Below, one piece after another: positions 39,097-50,450 of a stretch of DNA of 64,000 nt. Every line of letters starts with the position of its first letter. Within the stretch, counting starts at the first letter, position 1. The translations under genes were made by a program, and so were the position numbers. Origin of the DNA: Enterobacter ludwigii (GTDB taxonomy: Bacteria; Pseudomonadota; Gammaproteobacteria; Enterobacterales; Enterobacteriaceae); NCBI GenBank assembly GCA_900068845.1, contig CEFQ01000005.1:372001-436000 (forward strand), given 5' to 3'. A model generated the notes under the pieces. It saw only the letters and a program-made list of their open reading frames with translations, was not told where the DNA came from and made no database searches.

Positions 39097-39714
39097 TTAG
39101 TCCAGCAGCTTCATTACTAACTTGATGGTCTCGGGTTCGTCTGCTACATCCGTGATCTTCCCCACAACGCGCATGCCAAAGGCGATGCACAGAATCAACC
39201 CCGCCGCTGTTTCGGTATCCAGACGCTGCGTCACCGATCCATCTTCCTGGCCAAGTCGCAGCAACGAGGCAAGAAAGTTTTTATTGCGGATTACCGCCTC
39301 ACTCACCAACTGCGATAGATCGTCATCCAGCACCTGTAACTCTACTGCGCTGCCCACCACCAAACAGCCGGTGCGGCCTTCCACTGCCCGCGCCGAATCG
39401 AGGTAAAACTGCAGCAGCTCGCTGAGCTTCTCGCGGCCGGTAGTGAACTGCGCCAGACGCTGGCGCAAGTCGGCATTGCGCACCGAAAGATAGCGTTCAA
39501 ACACCAGCAGAAACAGGTTGCGCTTATCTTTGAATGCCTTGTAAATGCTGCCCGCTGTCAGCCCCATCGCTTCGCCCAAATCGTTCAATGAAGCAGCATG
39601 AAAACCCTTTTGGCGAAAAACAATCATGGCTTTGTCCAGAGCCTGTTCGATATCGAACTCTCTCGGGCGGCCTCGATCTCTGTTTTTCGATTCTGCGGTT
39701 GGCGGTTTGCTCAT
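39097..39714 (-). CDS. TetR-family transcriptional regulator
   Basis: 205 aa. The helix-turn-helix lies at about residues 20-65 (ALDKAMIVFRQKGFHAASLN, GSIYKAFKDKRNLF). The C-terminal ligand domain contains GRTGCLVVGSAVEL with a Cys typical of the NemR/YcdC-like branch. No obvious divergent target: the next gene upstream is the csbD-like gene, 302 bases away. The 8-base direct repeat TATAGCCT at 39776 and 39800 lies in its promoter region. Confidence 0.88.
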   Translation of the reverse strand: MSKPPTAESKNRDRGRPREFDIEQALDKAMIVFRQKGFHAASLNDLGEAMGLTAGSIYKAFKDKRNLFLLVFERYLSVRNADLRQRLAQFTTGREKLSELLQFYLDSARAVEGRTGCLVVGSAVELQVLDDDLSQLVSEAVIRNKNFLASLLRLGQEDGSVTQRLDTETAAGLILCIAFGMRVVGKITDVADEPETIKLVMKLLD

Positions 39715-40016
39715 GGCTGATACATCGATTAATGCAGGTTTCCAGAAGTTGACTAAAAAATATTTCGTTGGTCACTATAGCCTAACTGGTGAGAGCCTGT
39801 ATAGCCTTCCTCGGATAACCCCTTAAATTGTATAGTTTTTAATGCTGTTAGCTGCGCATTTAACCTGCAAATTTAACCTGATAGCAAATTTATGAGTTAG
39901 CTCACACGCCAACGAAGCAAAGCGCAAATCCTGTGCCAGGATTAATGCAGCGGTTGGCATTCGGCCAACCCTAATGATCCTTCAGTAACCGGTAACGACT
40001 AAATAGGGAGATCGAC
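39715..40016. other. Intergenic region between tetR and the CsbD-like gene
   Basis: 302 bases without a gene. It holds two direct copies of TATAGCCT (39776-39783 and 39800-39807), 24 bases apart, that could be regulator sites. The CsbD-type gene at 40017 has an AGGGAG ribosome-binding site. Confidence 0.45.
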
Positions 40017-40226
40017 ATGAACGAAGATCGTATTAGCGGCAACTGGAAGCAGTTTAAGGGAAAAGTGAAGGAAAAATGGGGCGACCTGACTGATGATGAT
40101 ATGACCGTGGTTGAAGGCAAACGCGATCAACTCGTCGGTAAAATTCAGGAGCGCTACGGTTATGAAAAAGACCGTGCGGAGAAAGAAGTGAAAGAGTGGG
40201 AAGATTCGAATAAGTACCACTGGTAA
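40017..40226 (+). CDS. CsbD-family stress protein (YjbJ-like)
   Basis: 69 aa, highly charged and helical. The N-terminus MNEDRISGNWKQFKGKVKEK and the central LTDDDMTVVEGKRDQLVGKI, ending KEWEDSNKYHW, match E. coli YjbJ and the CsbD family. These proteins are abundant in stationary phase or under stress; their biochemical role is unknown. Confidence 0.93.
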   Translation: MNEDRISGNWKQFKGKVKEKWGDLTDDDMTVVEGKRDQLVGKIQERYGYEKDRAEKEVKEWEDSNKYHW

Positions 40227-40268
40227 CCCTGCAGTTATGCCGGACACCCTTTGTCCGGCATTCACTGA

Positions 40269-40547
40269 TTAATGCTGAGTGGAATCATCCGCCCCGCTGT
40301 TTTTAGCCATAAAGCTCATCATGCTCTCTTCTGAGGCCTCAACGTTACCGGCTGTGCTGTCACGCTTCACCACCTCTAATGCCACTCTGGCGACCCGAAT
40401 GTCGTCCGCCGAGCCACCCGCATAAATCATCTTCTCTAATTGCGCAATCAAGGTGGTGTGCGAAATGGCCGCGTCTGCATCAAATAATTCAATCACTGCA
40501 TCACCAATCATGATGTCGCATAACTGTTTGTCATTACTGTTTTTCAT
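40269..40547 (-). CDS. Small acidic protein, possibly YmgB/AriR-like
   Basis: 92 aa. The segment IGDAVIELFDADAAISHTTL, then IAQLEKMIYAGGSADDIRVA, is helical and recalls the YmgB/AriR group, but similarity is weak. The C-terminal 25 residues are Ser/Glu/Asp-rich and likely disordered. Start at 40547 with GAGAG upstream. Function unknown. Confidence 0.6.
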   Translation of the reverse strand: MKNSNDKQLCDIMIGDAVIELFDADAAISHTTLIAQLEKMIYAGGSADDIRVARVALEVVKRDSTAGNVEASEESMMSFMAKNSGADDSTQH

Positions 40548-40864
40548 GGGCTCTCTGTCACCGTCAAAACCAACCCTGGCCGGAGGATCCTGATTGCGCA
40601 GAGCATACCCAATGAGTAAAAAACGTCAAATATAAAAAAGCGTCGATGCAATCGAAAAAAATACATCATAAGGAATGGCTTGCGGCGCGAGGAACACGCC
40701 GCAAAGTGGTTGTAATACAGAACAGGTAAACACCGCATCCAATCACCACACATTCCGTAGCGACGCGATTTATCGCGCAATGAATGGCGCCGCTACACTG
40801 CGAGCGTTCAGTAATTTGGGTTTTCATCTCTTACTAACAAGCATTACGCAAAAGGTGCTTGTGA
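40548..40864. other. Intergenic region with a palindromic repeat
   Basis: 317 bases containing repeat copy 2 (40756-40797). Apart from this and the presumed promoter of the small acidic protein I see nothing. The aldo/keto reductase gene ends at its right side. Confidence 0.5.
40756..40797. repeat. Dispersed palindromic repeat, copy 2
   Basis: CGTAGCGACGCGATTTATCG at the left arm and a near-complementary right arm ending GGCGCCGCTACA. Same family as 15325, 58687 and 60890, with several arm mismatches. Confidence 0.8.
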
Positions 40865-42753
<1,889 letters not shown>

Positions 42754-42856
42754 TTAGTTTCCGAAAGCATAACGCCTGAGGATTGTTTTGATTAGACCCG
42801 GTAATCAGCTAGGGTTTATTAACTCAATTCATGAATCAATCCCCCCTGCTGGCCGG

Positions 42857-43918
42857 CTACTGCAGATTCTTCTGTTGGAAAAACGCGCTAACCTGGTCGG
42901 CGATTTGCACATTATTCAGATCGGAGAACGGGAAGTGCGTATTTCCTTTAATGCCAATCTCCGGCAGATGGATCACTTGCACATCGCCACCGTGTTTATT
43001 GACCACATCTCGCCACTGGCGCGCCATCGCCAGCCTTACCCGCCAACTGTCCTGCGCCGGCATGCTGCTCGCTTTATCCGGAATGTTGTCGCCATAGAAA
43101 ATCAGAATCGGAATTTTGGTCAGCGCCATGAACTTGTCCAGCGCCACCGGCTCGCCTTTTAGCGTATCGAACGCGCTGGGCATCGGTGCCGGCAATTCGT
43201 TTTCGGGAAACACAAAGCCGCTGCCCGGTTCAAAGGCGACAATGGCTTTAACCTTGCTGTTTTTCATCGCGGTATACCAGCCAGGCCCGCCGCCCTGTGA
43301 ATGGGTAAACAGAATGGCGGGACCGCTTTTGTCGACAACGGCGGACATCGCATCGGAGATGACATTGATGTCAAACGGCCCGGTATTGGGCGTCATTTGG
43401 CGGAAGTATTGGTTCAGCGCGTCTTTATCCTGAGAGAACTGTACGCCTTTAAAGAAGGTGGGCCATACGCCAAGGCGGAATTGGTTAAACCACATCTGTT
43501 CATCCGGTTTCGGCGTGACGGGGGTTGCTACCGTGCTACGACCAGCCGCACCCCGGCGCGGTTGGTCAACCAGATAGGTGGCAAATCCGCGACGCAGGAA
43601 AATATTTTGAAAACCTTCGCGCCCATCCGGGGTACTTTCCCAGGTGCGCGAGAACTGTCCGGCACCATGCAGCATCACGATGGGATATTTATGCGGATGT
43701 TGCGGAATCTGATAAAACACCGCCGCGTGGTCGCCATGATAGGTTTGGCCCGCTGCATCCAGCGGTTTTTTGGCATCAAATTGTCCCGGCGCTGTCACCA
43801 CCGTACCGCCCGCAGCGAAGCTGCCTTGTGCCTGAATCACTAACGGTTCGGCGTGGCTGGTAGCGATAAACCCCGCCACCAGCAAACCTACACCCCAGAT
43901 TTTTACCGATCTCTTCAC
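42857..43918 (-). CDS. Exported alpha/beta hydrolase
   Basis: 353 aa. A Sec signal peptide (ending ATSHA-E near residue 23) is followed by an alpha/beta-hydrolase fold. The oxyanion region is IVMLHGAGQFSRTWE, the nucleophile Ser is in FTHSQGGGPGW, and a late His is in GIKGNTHFPFSDLNN. It is the last gene of the cupin-CMD-flavodoxin set, 27 bases after the flavodoxin. Substrate unknown, probably an ester or lactone in the periplasm. Confidence 0.87.
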   Translation of the reverse strand: MKRSVKIWGVGLLVAGFIATSHAEPLVIQAQGSFAAGGTVVTAPGQFDAKKPLDAAGQTYHGDHAAVFYQIPQHPHKYPIVMLHGAGQFSRTWESTPDGREGFQNIFLRRGFATYLVDQPRRGAAGRSTVATPVTPKPDEQMWFNQFRLGVWPTFFKGVQFSQDKDALNQYFRQMTPNTGPFDINVISDAMSAVVDKSGPAILFTHSQGGGPGWYTAMKNSKVKAIVAFEPGSGFVFPENELPAPMPSAFDTLKGEPVALDKFMALTKIPILIFYGDNIPDKASSMPAQDSWRVRLAMARQWRDVVNKHGGDVQVIHLPEIGIKGNTHFPFSDLNNVQIADQVSAFFQQKNLQ

Positions 43919-43945
43919 ACGCTTTCCCTCTTTTATGTTTGTGTA

Positions 43946-44536
43946 TTAGCTGTCAACCGTCGCTAACCATTGGGTGACGGTCTCGGTGGTTCTTCTCTCC
44001 TGATCGCACTCCAGCACCAGCGGTTTTTCTCGTTGCGCCGCAGCGGCCAGCGTAGCGAGAATCGCTTCACTGTCGCCGATGCCGTAACCACCGTGGGTAA
44101 TAAACGGAATGATGCGTTTATTACGGCAATCATGGCTGCTGAGAAACGATTGCACCACCGGCGGCACCGTGGTGCCCCAAACCGGAAAGCCCAGATAAAT
44201 CGTCTGGTAGCGATCAAAGTCCGCAACGCTGCTTTTTAACGCCGGTTTCACCTGCCGATCGCGCTGATTTTTCGCCAGCTCAACCGTTTGAAAATAGTCA
44301 TCGGGATAGGCCACTGCCGGTTCAATTGCAAAAATATCGCTGTTGAGTTGACGATGAATAACACCTGCCAGTACCCGCGTATTGCCACTGCGGGAGAAAT
44401 ACACCACCAGCGTCGCGCGGTTATTTTGCCCAGGCGCGGTGTTAGCCAACGCCGGCTTAAGCACGGCAGCGGAAAACGCCGCGCCCGCCAGCGCGCTGAG
44501 TAGTACTCTGCGGTTAGCATCATGCGCATCTGACAT
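43946..44536 (-). CDS. Tat-exported flavodoxin-like protein
   Basis: 196 aa. A twin-arginine signal (NRRVLLSALAGAAF, cleavage near PALA-N) precedes a flavodoxin fold with the FMN phosphate loop YFSRSGNTRVLA. FMN contacts are expected in GFPVWGTTVPPVV and THGGYGIGDSEA. Export of a folded flavoprotein through Tat makes sense. A periplasmic flavodoxin is unusual; it could pass electrons to, or reduce, a quinone-like substrate. It lies between the CMD and hydrolase genes in one operon. Confidence 0.87.
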   Translation of the reverse strand: MSDAHDANRRVLLSALAGAAFSAAVLKPALANTAPGQNNRATLVVYFSRSGNTRVLAGVIHRQLNSDIFAIEPAVAYPDDYFQTVELAKNQRDRQVKPALKSSVADFDRYQTIYLGFPVWGTTVPPVVQSFLSSHDCRNKRIIPFITHGGYGIGDSEAILATLAAAAQREKPLVLECDQERRTTETVTQWLATVDS

Positions 44537-44560
44537 GACTTCGCTCCTCTGACATGAAAT

Positions 44561-45322
44561 CTATGGCGTATTTTGCGCCGCGTGCAGTGCGGCTTCCGCG
44601 CGCGCAGCGGCCTGCTCTTCCCCGCTGGCACGTAAAATTTGCACCAGATGCTGCAGCTGCCCGCGCGTCAACCCTACCCGCAAACTGGCACGGGTATGCG
44701 ATAGCAGCTGCGCTTCAATACCCGGCGTGGCGGCTAAGGCACCTACCGTCGCCAGTTCGCGGCTTTGCCAGTCAAGGTTGTCACGGGCAAAAATATCGCC
44801 AAACAGATGGCTTTGCAGGAACTGGTTGATCACCGGCGCAAAATCAAACAGCGGTCCTTGCACTGGCGCGCCAGAAATTTTGGTTTGGTTAGCGGTGCCG
44901 AGCTGACGCAGCGCATCCCCCACCGGAATGGGCTGCACAGGCTCTTTGCCCGGTTCATCCTTAATGCCACGCTGCTTACGCGCTTCTGTCACTTTCATCA
45001 ACGCGCTTAGCGCATTGAGACTGCGCGGAAATCCGGTATAGGCATACAGCTGCACCAGAATTTCTTTGGCTTCACTGACCGTCAAGCCAGCATCCAGCCC
45101 CTGATTCAGCGCGGCATCCAGTTTTTCCATATTGCTGGTTGCCATAAATACCGCCATCAAAGGAATGGCTTGTTGTCGTGCGGAGAGGGTTTCGGACTGA
45201 TTCGATGACTCGTTCATTGCAGGTGTTACTCCCTGGTGAGTTGCAGCATAGGTTGTCAGGTTACCGGCAAAAAGCATGAGTACGGCGAAGGTGAAGGACT
45301 TAATCGGCACGGTATTGTTCAT
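44561..45322 (-). CDS. Exported carboxymuconolactone-decarboxylase family protein
   Basis: 253 aa. A signal peptide (ending TYA-A near residue 26) is followed by two CMD-type helical domains (EAKEILVQLYAYTGFPRSLN near residue 85; SRELATVGALAATPGIEAQL near 190). The first domain lacks the CxxC of AhpD-like peroxidase partners, so thiol peroxidase activity is unlikely. The start overlaps the cupin stop by 23 bases. The function is unknown; the neighbours suggest a role in removing a reactive ring compound or lactone. Confidence 0.85.
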   Translation of the reverse strand: MNNTVPIKSFTFAVLMLFAGNLTTYAATHQGVTPAMNESSNQSETLSARQQAIPLMAVFMATSNMEKLDAALNQGLDAGLTVSEAKEILVQLYAYTGFPRSLNALSALMKVTEARKQRGIKDEPGKEPVQPIPVGDALRQLGTANQTKISGAPVQGPLFDFAPVINQFLQSHLFGDIFARDNLDWQSRELATVGALAATPGIEAQLLSHTRASLRVGLTRGQLQHLVQILRASGEEQAAARAEAALHAAQNTP

Positions 45323-45770
45323 CAGTCACTTTCTCCAGCCAGGTCACACTTTTGCCATCCACTCTGCCGGTCACCGCGAGGTGCGTCATGGCACTGTTGG
45401 CACTCGCGCCGTGCCAGTGCTTGACGCCCGGCGGGCACGACACCACATCGCCAACGCGAATAGTGCGCACCGGCTGCCCCTCCTGCTGGGTTAACCCTAC
45501 GCCGGAGGTGACAATCAGGCGCTGTCCGGCGGGATGGGTGTGCCAGGCCGATCGCGCACCCGGTTCGAAGGTGACATAAGCAGCCGAAGCATTGATCTGT
45601 TCATCCGCCACAAACAGCGGATCAACGCGTACCCGGCCGGTAAAATTTTGCGCCGGACCCGAAAGCGCCGGTTGGCTACCGGCCGGTGTAATCTTTACTA
45701 CCGGCTCGGCAGCAAAAGATGAGAAAGTAAGGGGCAGCAATAGCCCCAGTAAGCCCGATTTTGCTGTCAT
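45300..45770 (-). CDS. Exported cupin-domain protein
   Basis: 156 aa. A signal peptide (ending SSFAA) precedes one cupin barrel. Metal ligands are visible in AWHTHPAGQRLIVTSG (HxH and Gln) and PPGVKHWHGAS (His). Similar proteins, often annotated as mandelonitrile-lyase-like cupins, accompany CMD proteins. First gene of a four-gene operon of exported enzymes. A CTGACA-TGTCAG dyad lies about 85-100 bases upstream. Confidence 0.87.
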   Translation of the reverse strand: MTAKSGLLGLLLPLTFSSFAAEPVVKITPAGSQPALSGPAQNFTGRVRVDPLFVADEQINASAAYVTFEPGARSAWHTHPAGQRLIVTSGVGLTQQEGQPVRTIRVGDVVSCPPGVKHWHGASANSAMTHLAVTGRVDGKSVTWLEKVTDEQYRAD

Positions 45771-45838
45771 GCAATGCGTCCTTTATTTATTGAACGTGGA
45801 TGCTGCGAGGCATCGATTCTAACGAGGCGCAGATGTCG

Positions 45839-47293
45839 TCATGCTGACGGGTTGCTGACAATGTTGTCAGTTTTGATCGCTGCGACATCGCGAGCGGCAG
45901 CTGACAGCGATTTACGCTCAGGCGTTAAGGCAAAGGTCAGCCCAAAGGTATTCATTCCACCTTCACTGCGCGCGAACACATCACCGCGATGCATGATAGC
46001 GACCGCGCGCACAATCGATAACCCCAGCCCGTGATGGGTGGTACTTTTGGCGCGCGCAGAATCAACCCGGTAAAAACGTTCAAACAGTCGATGCAGATGT
46101 TCGGGCGCGATGGCGGCGCCGGGATTTGTGACCGCAACCACCGCCTGACCGGCGTTTTCACTGAAGTTAACGCTAATGGTGCTGTGCGGTGCCGCATGTC
46201 GCGCACTGTTCTCCAGCAGATTCGCCAGCGAACGGTGGAATAAGCGACGGTCGATATGCACCCACACGTCGCCGTCGATCTGCAATTTCAACTGTTTTTC
46301 GGCGAATGAGGGTTCAACATATTCGGCGGTTTTCACTGTCTCGGCGCGCAGGGAAACGCGCGTCAGCTGTGAAGCATGTTCCCCGGCATGCGCATGCGAC
46401 AGGAAGAGCATGTCGTTGACGATAGAGGTCATGCGTTCCAGCTCTTCGAGGTTGGAACCGAGTAGATCCTCCAACTCCGCCGGCGAGCGGCGGCGCGCCA
46501 GCCCGAGCTGGGTCTGACCAATCAAATTGGTGAGCGGCGTGCGCAATTCATGTGCGACATCAGCATTGAAACTCTCCAACTGCCGCCAGGCAATCGCCTG
46601 CCGCTCTAGCACACCATTAAAGGCAGCAGCCAGCGGCTGCAGCTCATCCGGTAACCTGCCGGTGTCCAGTCGCTGAGTATGATCGCCCGGTGCCAGCTGA
46701 TGCGCCTGCTGGCTTAGTGCACCAACCGGACGCAAACCAATACGGGATACGGCATAGCCCAGTAGCGCCACGATAAATACGCCGATGGACGAAACGATCA
46801 GTAAGGTACGCGTGAAAGCATCAAGCGTACCCATATAGGGCGTTGAGTCGATGGCCACCACGTAGCGCAACGCGGGTCGCTCACCGCGAGCCGCAAGGGT
46901 TTTGACCAGCAAGAACAGGGAGCAGGCGGCATCCGTTGCGCCTGGAACTTTATTAAACCCTTCCTGCAAGGAAGCCCAATTCACGCCCAACGGCGGCGCG
47001 CCGCCGAGGCTAAAACGCGCATCATCGCTCAAAATCCAGTAGCGCACGCGTTCGCCTTCGGCGCTGGTTAAATCGGTAAATTTACGGGCCAACGTCGCCC
47101 AGCCATCGTCTGAGGTGCGCGCCGTGATCCACGGACTCATTAAGGATTCCCGAAACAGCAGTTCGTTATGCATCTGCTTTTGCAACGAGTCATGCAGTGA
47201 AGCGCGCAGAAGCAAGCCGATGGTCGAAACGATCAGCACAATACTCAGCACGAACATCAGCGCGAGACGTACGGAAATGGAACGTTTAATCAT
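45839..47293 (-). CDS. Sensor histidine kinase, heavy-metal type (CusS/IrlS-like)
   Basis: 484 aa from the ATG at 47293; a longer open frame upstream lies inside the response regulator gene. Two membrane segments (about 9-30 and 180-203) flank a periplasmic sensor of about 150 residues containing [11 protein letters not shown]. Then come HAMP, the H box HELRTPLTN, the N box [11 protein letters not shown] and G box GLGLSIVR. It overlaps its regulator by 8 bases. The signal is unknown; the exported target genes suggest a reactive compound or metal in the periplasm. Confidence 0.92.
   Translation of the reverse strand: MIKRSISVRLALMFVLSIVLIVSTIGLLLRASLHDSLQKQMHNELLFRESLMSPWITARTSDDGWATLARKFTDLTSAEGERVRYWILSDDARFSLGGAPPLGVNWASLQEGFNKVPGATDAACSLFLLVKTLAARGERPALRYVVAIDSTPYMGTLDAFTRTLLIVSSIGVFIVALLGYAVSRIGLRPVGALSQQAHQLAPGDHTQRLDTGRLPDELQPLAAAFNGVLERQAIAWRQLESFNADVAHELRTPLTNLIGQTQLGLARRRSPAELEDLLGSNLEELERMTSIVNDMLFLSHAHAGEHASQLTRVSLRAETVKTAEYVEPSFAEKQLKLQIDGDVWVHIDRRLFHRSLANLLENSARHAAPHSTISVNFSENAGQAVVAVTNPGAAIAPEHLHRLFERFYRVDSARAKSTTHHGLGLSIVRAVAIMHRGDVFARSEGGMNTFGLTFALTPERKSLSAAARDVAAIKTDNIVSNPSA
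45855..45870. promoter_or_regulatory. Candidate response-regulator box upstream of the cupin operon
   Basis: CTGACAATGTTGTCAG is a 7+2+7 inverted repeat, at the very end of the kinase gene and 85 bases before the cupin start. The same CTGACA half-sites occur upstream of the response regulator gene. Confidence 0.7.
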
Positions 47294-47975
47294 GGTGAGG
47301 CTCCCGCACTTCCAGCACGTAACCCATGCCGCGCACAGTGTGCAGCAGCTTAATCGTAAAAGGCGCATCAATCTTGGCGCGTAACCGTTTAATGGCCACC
47401 TCAACCACGTTAGCATCGCTGTCGAAATTCATGTCCCACACCTGCTCGGCGATCATCATCTTCGACAATATTTCCCCCTGATGCCGCGCCAGCAGGCTGA
47501 GCAGTGCGAACTCTTTAGCCGTCAGCTCAAGCCGAATACCGTGGCGAAACACCCGACGGGCCAGCAGATCGAGATGCAAATCATGGATTTGCAGTTGCGT
47601 GATGTCGGCACCATCGCTGATGCGACGGCGCACGAGCGCCTGAATGCGCGCCACCAGCTCAATTAGCGAAAAGGGTTTGGGCAGATAATCATCCGCCCCC
47701 AGGCGCAGCCCTTTTACCCGCTCATCCACCGAGCCGCGCGCCGAGAGCATCAGCACCGGCGTCTGTTTGCTGCTACGAATCCCTTCAAGCACGCGGTAAC
47801 CGTCAATGCCTGGCAGCATCACATCAAGAATCACCGCGTCATAATCGAACTCCAGCGCAAAGTGCAGGCCTTCTGCGCCGTCAGCTGAGACATCAACGGT
47901 AAAACCCGATTCACCCAACGCCCGGCTCAGGTAAGTGGAGGTCTTCTCTTCGTCTTCAACCAACAATAAGCGCAT
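47286..47975 (-). CDS. Response regulator, OmpR family (CusR/IrlR-like)
   Basis: 229 aa. The receiver domain has the acidic pocket LLVEDEE, phospho-acceptor Asp in [12 protein letters not shown] (about residue 51), Ser in MLSARG and Lys in YLPKPFS. The C-terminal winged helix ([20 protein letters not shown]) binds DNA. Divergent from an exported hydrolase gene; likely binds the CTGACA boxes in between. Confidence 0.93.
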   Translation of the reverse strand: MRLLLVEDEEKTSTYLSRALGESGFTVDVSADGAEGLHFALEFDYDAVILDVMLPGIDGYRVLEGIRSSKQTPVLMLSARGSVDERVKGLRLGADDYLPKPFSLIELVARIQALVRRRISDGADITQLQIHDLHLDLLARRVFRHGIRLELTAKEFALLSLLARHQGEILSKMMIAEQVWDMNFDSDANVVEVAIKRLRAKIDAPFTIKLLHTVRGMGYVLEVREPHHD

Positions 47976-48036
47976 CGCGGGGCTTCCTTATGTCAACCTT
48001 TAAACGGTATTTTGCCGGCAGCTCACCAACAGTAAG

Positions 48037-48118
48037 CTGACAATTTTCTGACAGCGCTGTCAGCCAACGCCCCGGTGAAACTGACAGGGTTGTTATCTTG
48101 TGGTCATGATGCTGACAG
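48037..48118. promoter_or_regulatory. Cluster of CTGACA boxes between regulator and hydrolase
   Basis: Direct repeat CTGACAATTTTCTGACAG (48037-48054), perfect palindrome CTGACAGCGCTGTCAG (48048-48063), CTGACAGGGTTGTTA (48081-48095) and CTGACAG (48112-48118). This covers the control region for both the two-component genes and the divergent hydrolase. Confidence 0.72.
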
Positions 48119-48198
48119 CCCGGGCGCCTTAAGCTCACCCGACGATATCACTCTCGCGAGCCCACTTTGCAGGCCGCGACTTTTCTCCGGGAGCGAAG

Positions 48199-49242
48199 AT
48201 GAAACTCACTGCTATCCATGCCCTGCTGATCGCGGCAATGTCCGTAAGCGTTCAGGCCGCTAACCACCAGCAGAACCCTTTCACGCTGGTTTATCACGGC
48301 GCCATCACGCAAAACGTAGCGGGCAAAGTCAACATCCATCCGGTGAAGTATGATTTGCACGGGCTGCAAATTGCCGCCAACGTCTATACGCCCGCCAATT
48401 ACGACCCGGCGAAGCACTATCCGGCCATCGTGGTCGCTCATCCTAACGGCGGTGTGAAAGAGCAAGTTGCCGGCCTCTACGCGCAGCGTCTTGCCGAGCA
48501 CGGTTACATCACCATCACCGCCGATGCCGCCTATCAAGGTGCCAGTGGCGGCATGCCGCGCAGCGTAGATAAACCGGCTAACCGTATCGAAGATATTCAC
48601 GGCATGGCGGATTACCTTATTCGCTATCCCGGCGTTGATGCGAAACGCATCGGTTTACTGGGTATCTGCGGTGGCGGCGGTTATGCCCTCAAAGCCGCGC
48701 AGACCGATAAACGTTTTAAAGCGTTGGCCACCCTGAGCATGTTTGATTCCGGCCTGGTGCGGCGTAACGGCTATCAGGATTCACAGCTCGCGACGATTCA
48801 GGATCGCCTGCGGGCAGCAACCGAGGCACGCAGCAAAGAAGCCACCACCGGTGAAGTCACCTATTCCGGCGATGCCAATCTGACAGATGAGCAGATTGCT
48901 AAACTGCCGTTCGATCTCTATCGCCAGGGCTACGAGTACTATTGGAAAACCCATGCCCATCCAAATTCAACCTTCCGCTACACCACCAGCAGCCTGCTGG
49001 ATTTGATGCGCTTTGACGCTCAAAGCAACATGGACCTGATTAATCAGCCGGTGCTGATGATGGCGGGCAGCAAAGCGGATTCGCTCTACATGACGCAAAG
49101 TGCGTTTAGTAAAGCCACCGGCACCACCAACAAAAAGCTGTATCTGATTGAAGGCGCAACGCATATCGAAACGTACTGGGTAACGCGTTATGTCGATCAG
49201 GCGATGGGCCAGCTCGATCCGTTCTTCGACCAAAACATTTAA
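48199..49242 (+). CDS. Exported alpha/beta hydrolase with Cys nucleophile (DLH-like)
   Basis: 347 aa. A signal peptide ends at VQA-A (about residue 20). The nucleophile elbow is LGICGGGGYAL, so the nucleophile is probably Cys as in dienelactone hydrolases. An acid is expected in MMAGSKADSLYM and His in EGATHIETYW. Lipases and esterases use Ser here. Divergent from the two-component system and under the same candidate boxes. Confidence 0.87.
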   Translation: MKLTAIHALLIAAMSVSVQAANHQQNPFTLVYHGAITQNVAGKVNIHPVKYDLHGLQIAANVYTPANYDPAKHYPAIVVAHPNGGVKEQVAGLYAQRLAEHGYITITADAAYQGASGGMPRSVDKPANRIEDIHGMADYLIRYPGVDAKRIGLLGICGGGGYALKAAQTDKRFKALATLSMFDSGLVRRNGYQDSQLATIQDRLRAATEARSKEATTGEVTYSGDANLTDEQIAKLPFDLYRQGYEYYWKTHAHPNSTFRYTTSSLLDLMRFDAQSNMDLINQPVLMMAGSKADSLYMTQSAFSKATGTTNKKLYLIEGATHIETYWVTRYVDQAMGQLDPFFDQNI

Positions 49243-50450
49243 CCGTGAGATTTTACCGTGGCGGCGCTGAGCGCCATCACCGCGCTTGCCACGGTAAACA
49301 GCGCGATAATCCACGCCATGGTCCAGGGCGTGCCATCGCTGAGTAGCGCCAGCAACAACGACGAAATAATGCCGCTGCCATATTGCAGCGAGCCGATGAG
49401 CGCTGAGGCGGAACCCGCCATATTGGGCACGGTGTCCATGGCAGCGGCCGTGGAGGTTGCGGCGATAATGCCGTTCATCGAGAAGAACACAAACACCGGT
49501 AGAATAATCATCAGGATGCCGCCGAAGGCCAGTTTGGCGCTCAGCGCCACTATTAACGCGGCGAAGGTGGCCGTGATCACCGCTACTTTGAGCAGGGATT
49601 CCAGCGGATAGCGGTGCACCAAACGCCGGTTCACCATGCTGACCGCCATCAAACCCACCACGTTCACCGCAAACAGCCAGCCATAATGTTGCGCATCGAT
49701 GCCGAAATAAGAGATATAGACGAAAGGCGAGCCGGTAATGAAGGCGTAAGCCGCCACGTAGTAGAACGCCACGCACAGCGTAAAGCGCATGAAATGGCGA
49801 TTTTTCAGCAGAGCAAGATAGTTGCTAAACGCACCGGCGAGCGACGCTTTTATCCGCTTGTCTGCCGGTAAGGTTTCGGGCAACCAGCACATCAAAATGA
49901 GCATCACGCCGCCGATAACCGCCAGCAGCCAGAAGACGGCATGCCAGGATGTCACGCGGATCATCTGACCGCCCAGCAGCGGCCCGGCAATCGGTGCAAT
50001 CGCCATAACCACCATCAGCGTGGAGAGCATCTGCGCAGCGCGGGTGCGGGCAAAGAGATCGCGGATCATCGCGCGCGCCAGCATCGGCCCAGTACAGGCA
50101 CCCAGGGCCTGAAACACCCGCCAGAACACAATCTGCGTGATATCGCTGGAAAGTGCACAGCCGACAGAGCCGATCACAAACAGCACCAATCCGATAAACA
50201 GCGGCACTTTGCGGCCAAAATGGTCGCTGATCGGTCCCCAGATGAGCTGGGCAATACAGAAGCCGATGAGAAATCCGGTAATGGTGAGTTCCGCATCGCC
50301 GTGCAGCTCGCGCGCCATGACCGGCATGGCGGGCAGATAGATATCGGTGGATAACGAGGTGATCGCCATCAACGCACTGAGAATGAGGATAAACGGCAAA
50401 CCGCTCGATTTGACGGTGAAGGACTGAGAACGCGTTGAGGCGTGATCCAT
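49239..50450 (-). CDS. Bcr/CflA-family multidrug efflux transporter (MFS)
   Basis: 403 aa, 12 membrane segments. The DHA1 signature STDIYLPAMPVMARELH is at the start, with GPISDHFGRKVPLF between segments 2 and 3 and motif C (MVVMAIAPIAGPLLGG) in segment 5. It exports drugs or metabolites by proton antiport. It converges with the Cys hydrolase, overlapping by 4 bases. Confidence 0.92.
   Translation of the reverse strand: MDHASTRSQSFTVKSSGLPFILILSALMAITSLSTDIYLPAMPVMARELHGDAELTITGFLIGFCIAQLIWGPISDHFGRKVPLFIGLVLFVIGSVGCALSSDITQIVFWRVFQALGACTGPMLARAMIRDLFARTRAAQMLSTLMVVMAIAPIAGPLLGGQMIRVTSWHAVFWLLAVIGGVMLILMCWLPETLPADKRIKASLAGAFSNYLALLKNRHFMRFTLCVAFYYVAAYAFITGSPFVYISYFGIDAQHYGWLFAVNVVGLMAVSMVNRRLVHRYPLESLLKVAVITATFAALIVALSAKLAFGGILMIILPVFVFFSMNGIIAATSTAAAMDTVPNMAGSASALIGSLQYGSGIISSLLLALLSDGTPWTMAWIIALFTVASAVMALSAATVKSHG

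Noticed and set aside
47294-47416. Longer N-terminus for the histidine kinase
   Set aside because: The extra 41 residues lie inside the response regulator gene; the ATG at 47293 starts a normal membrane segment.
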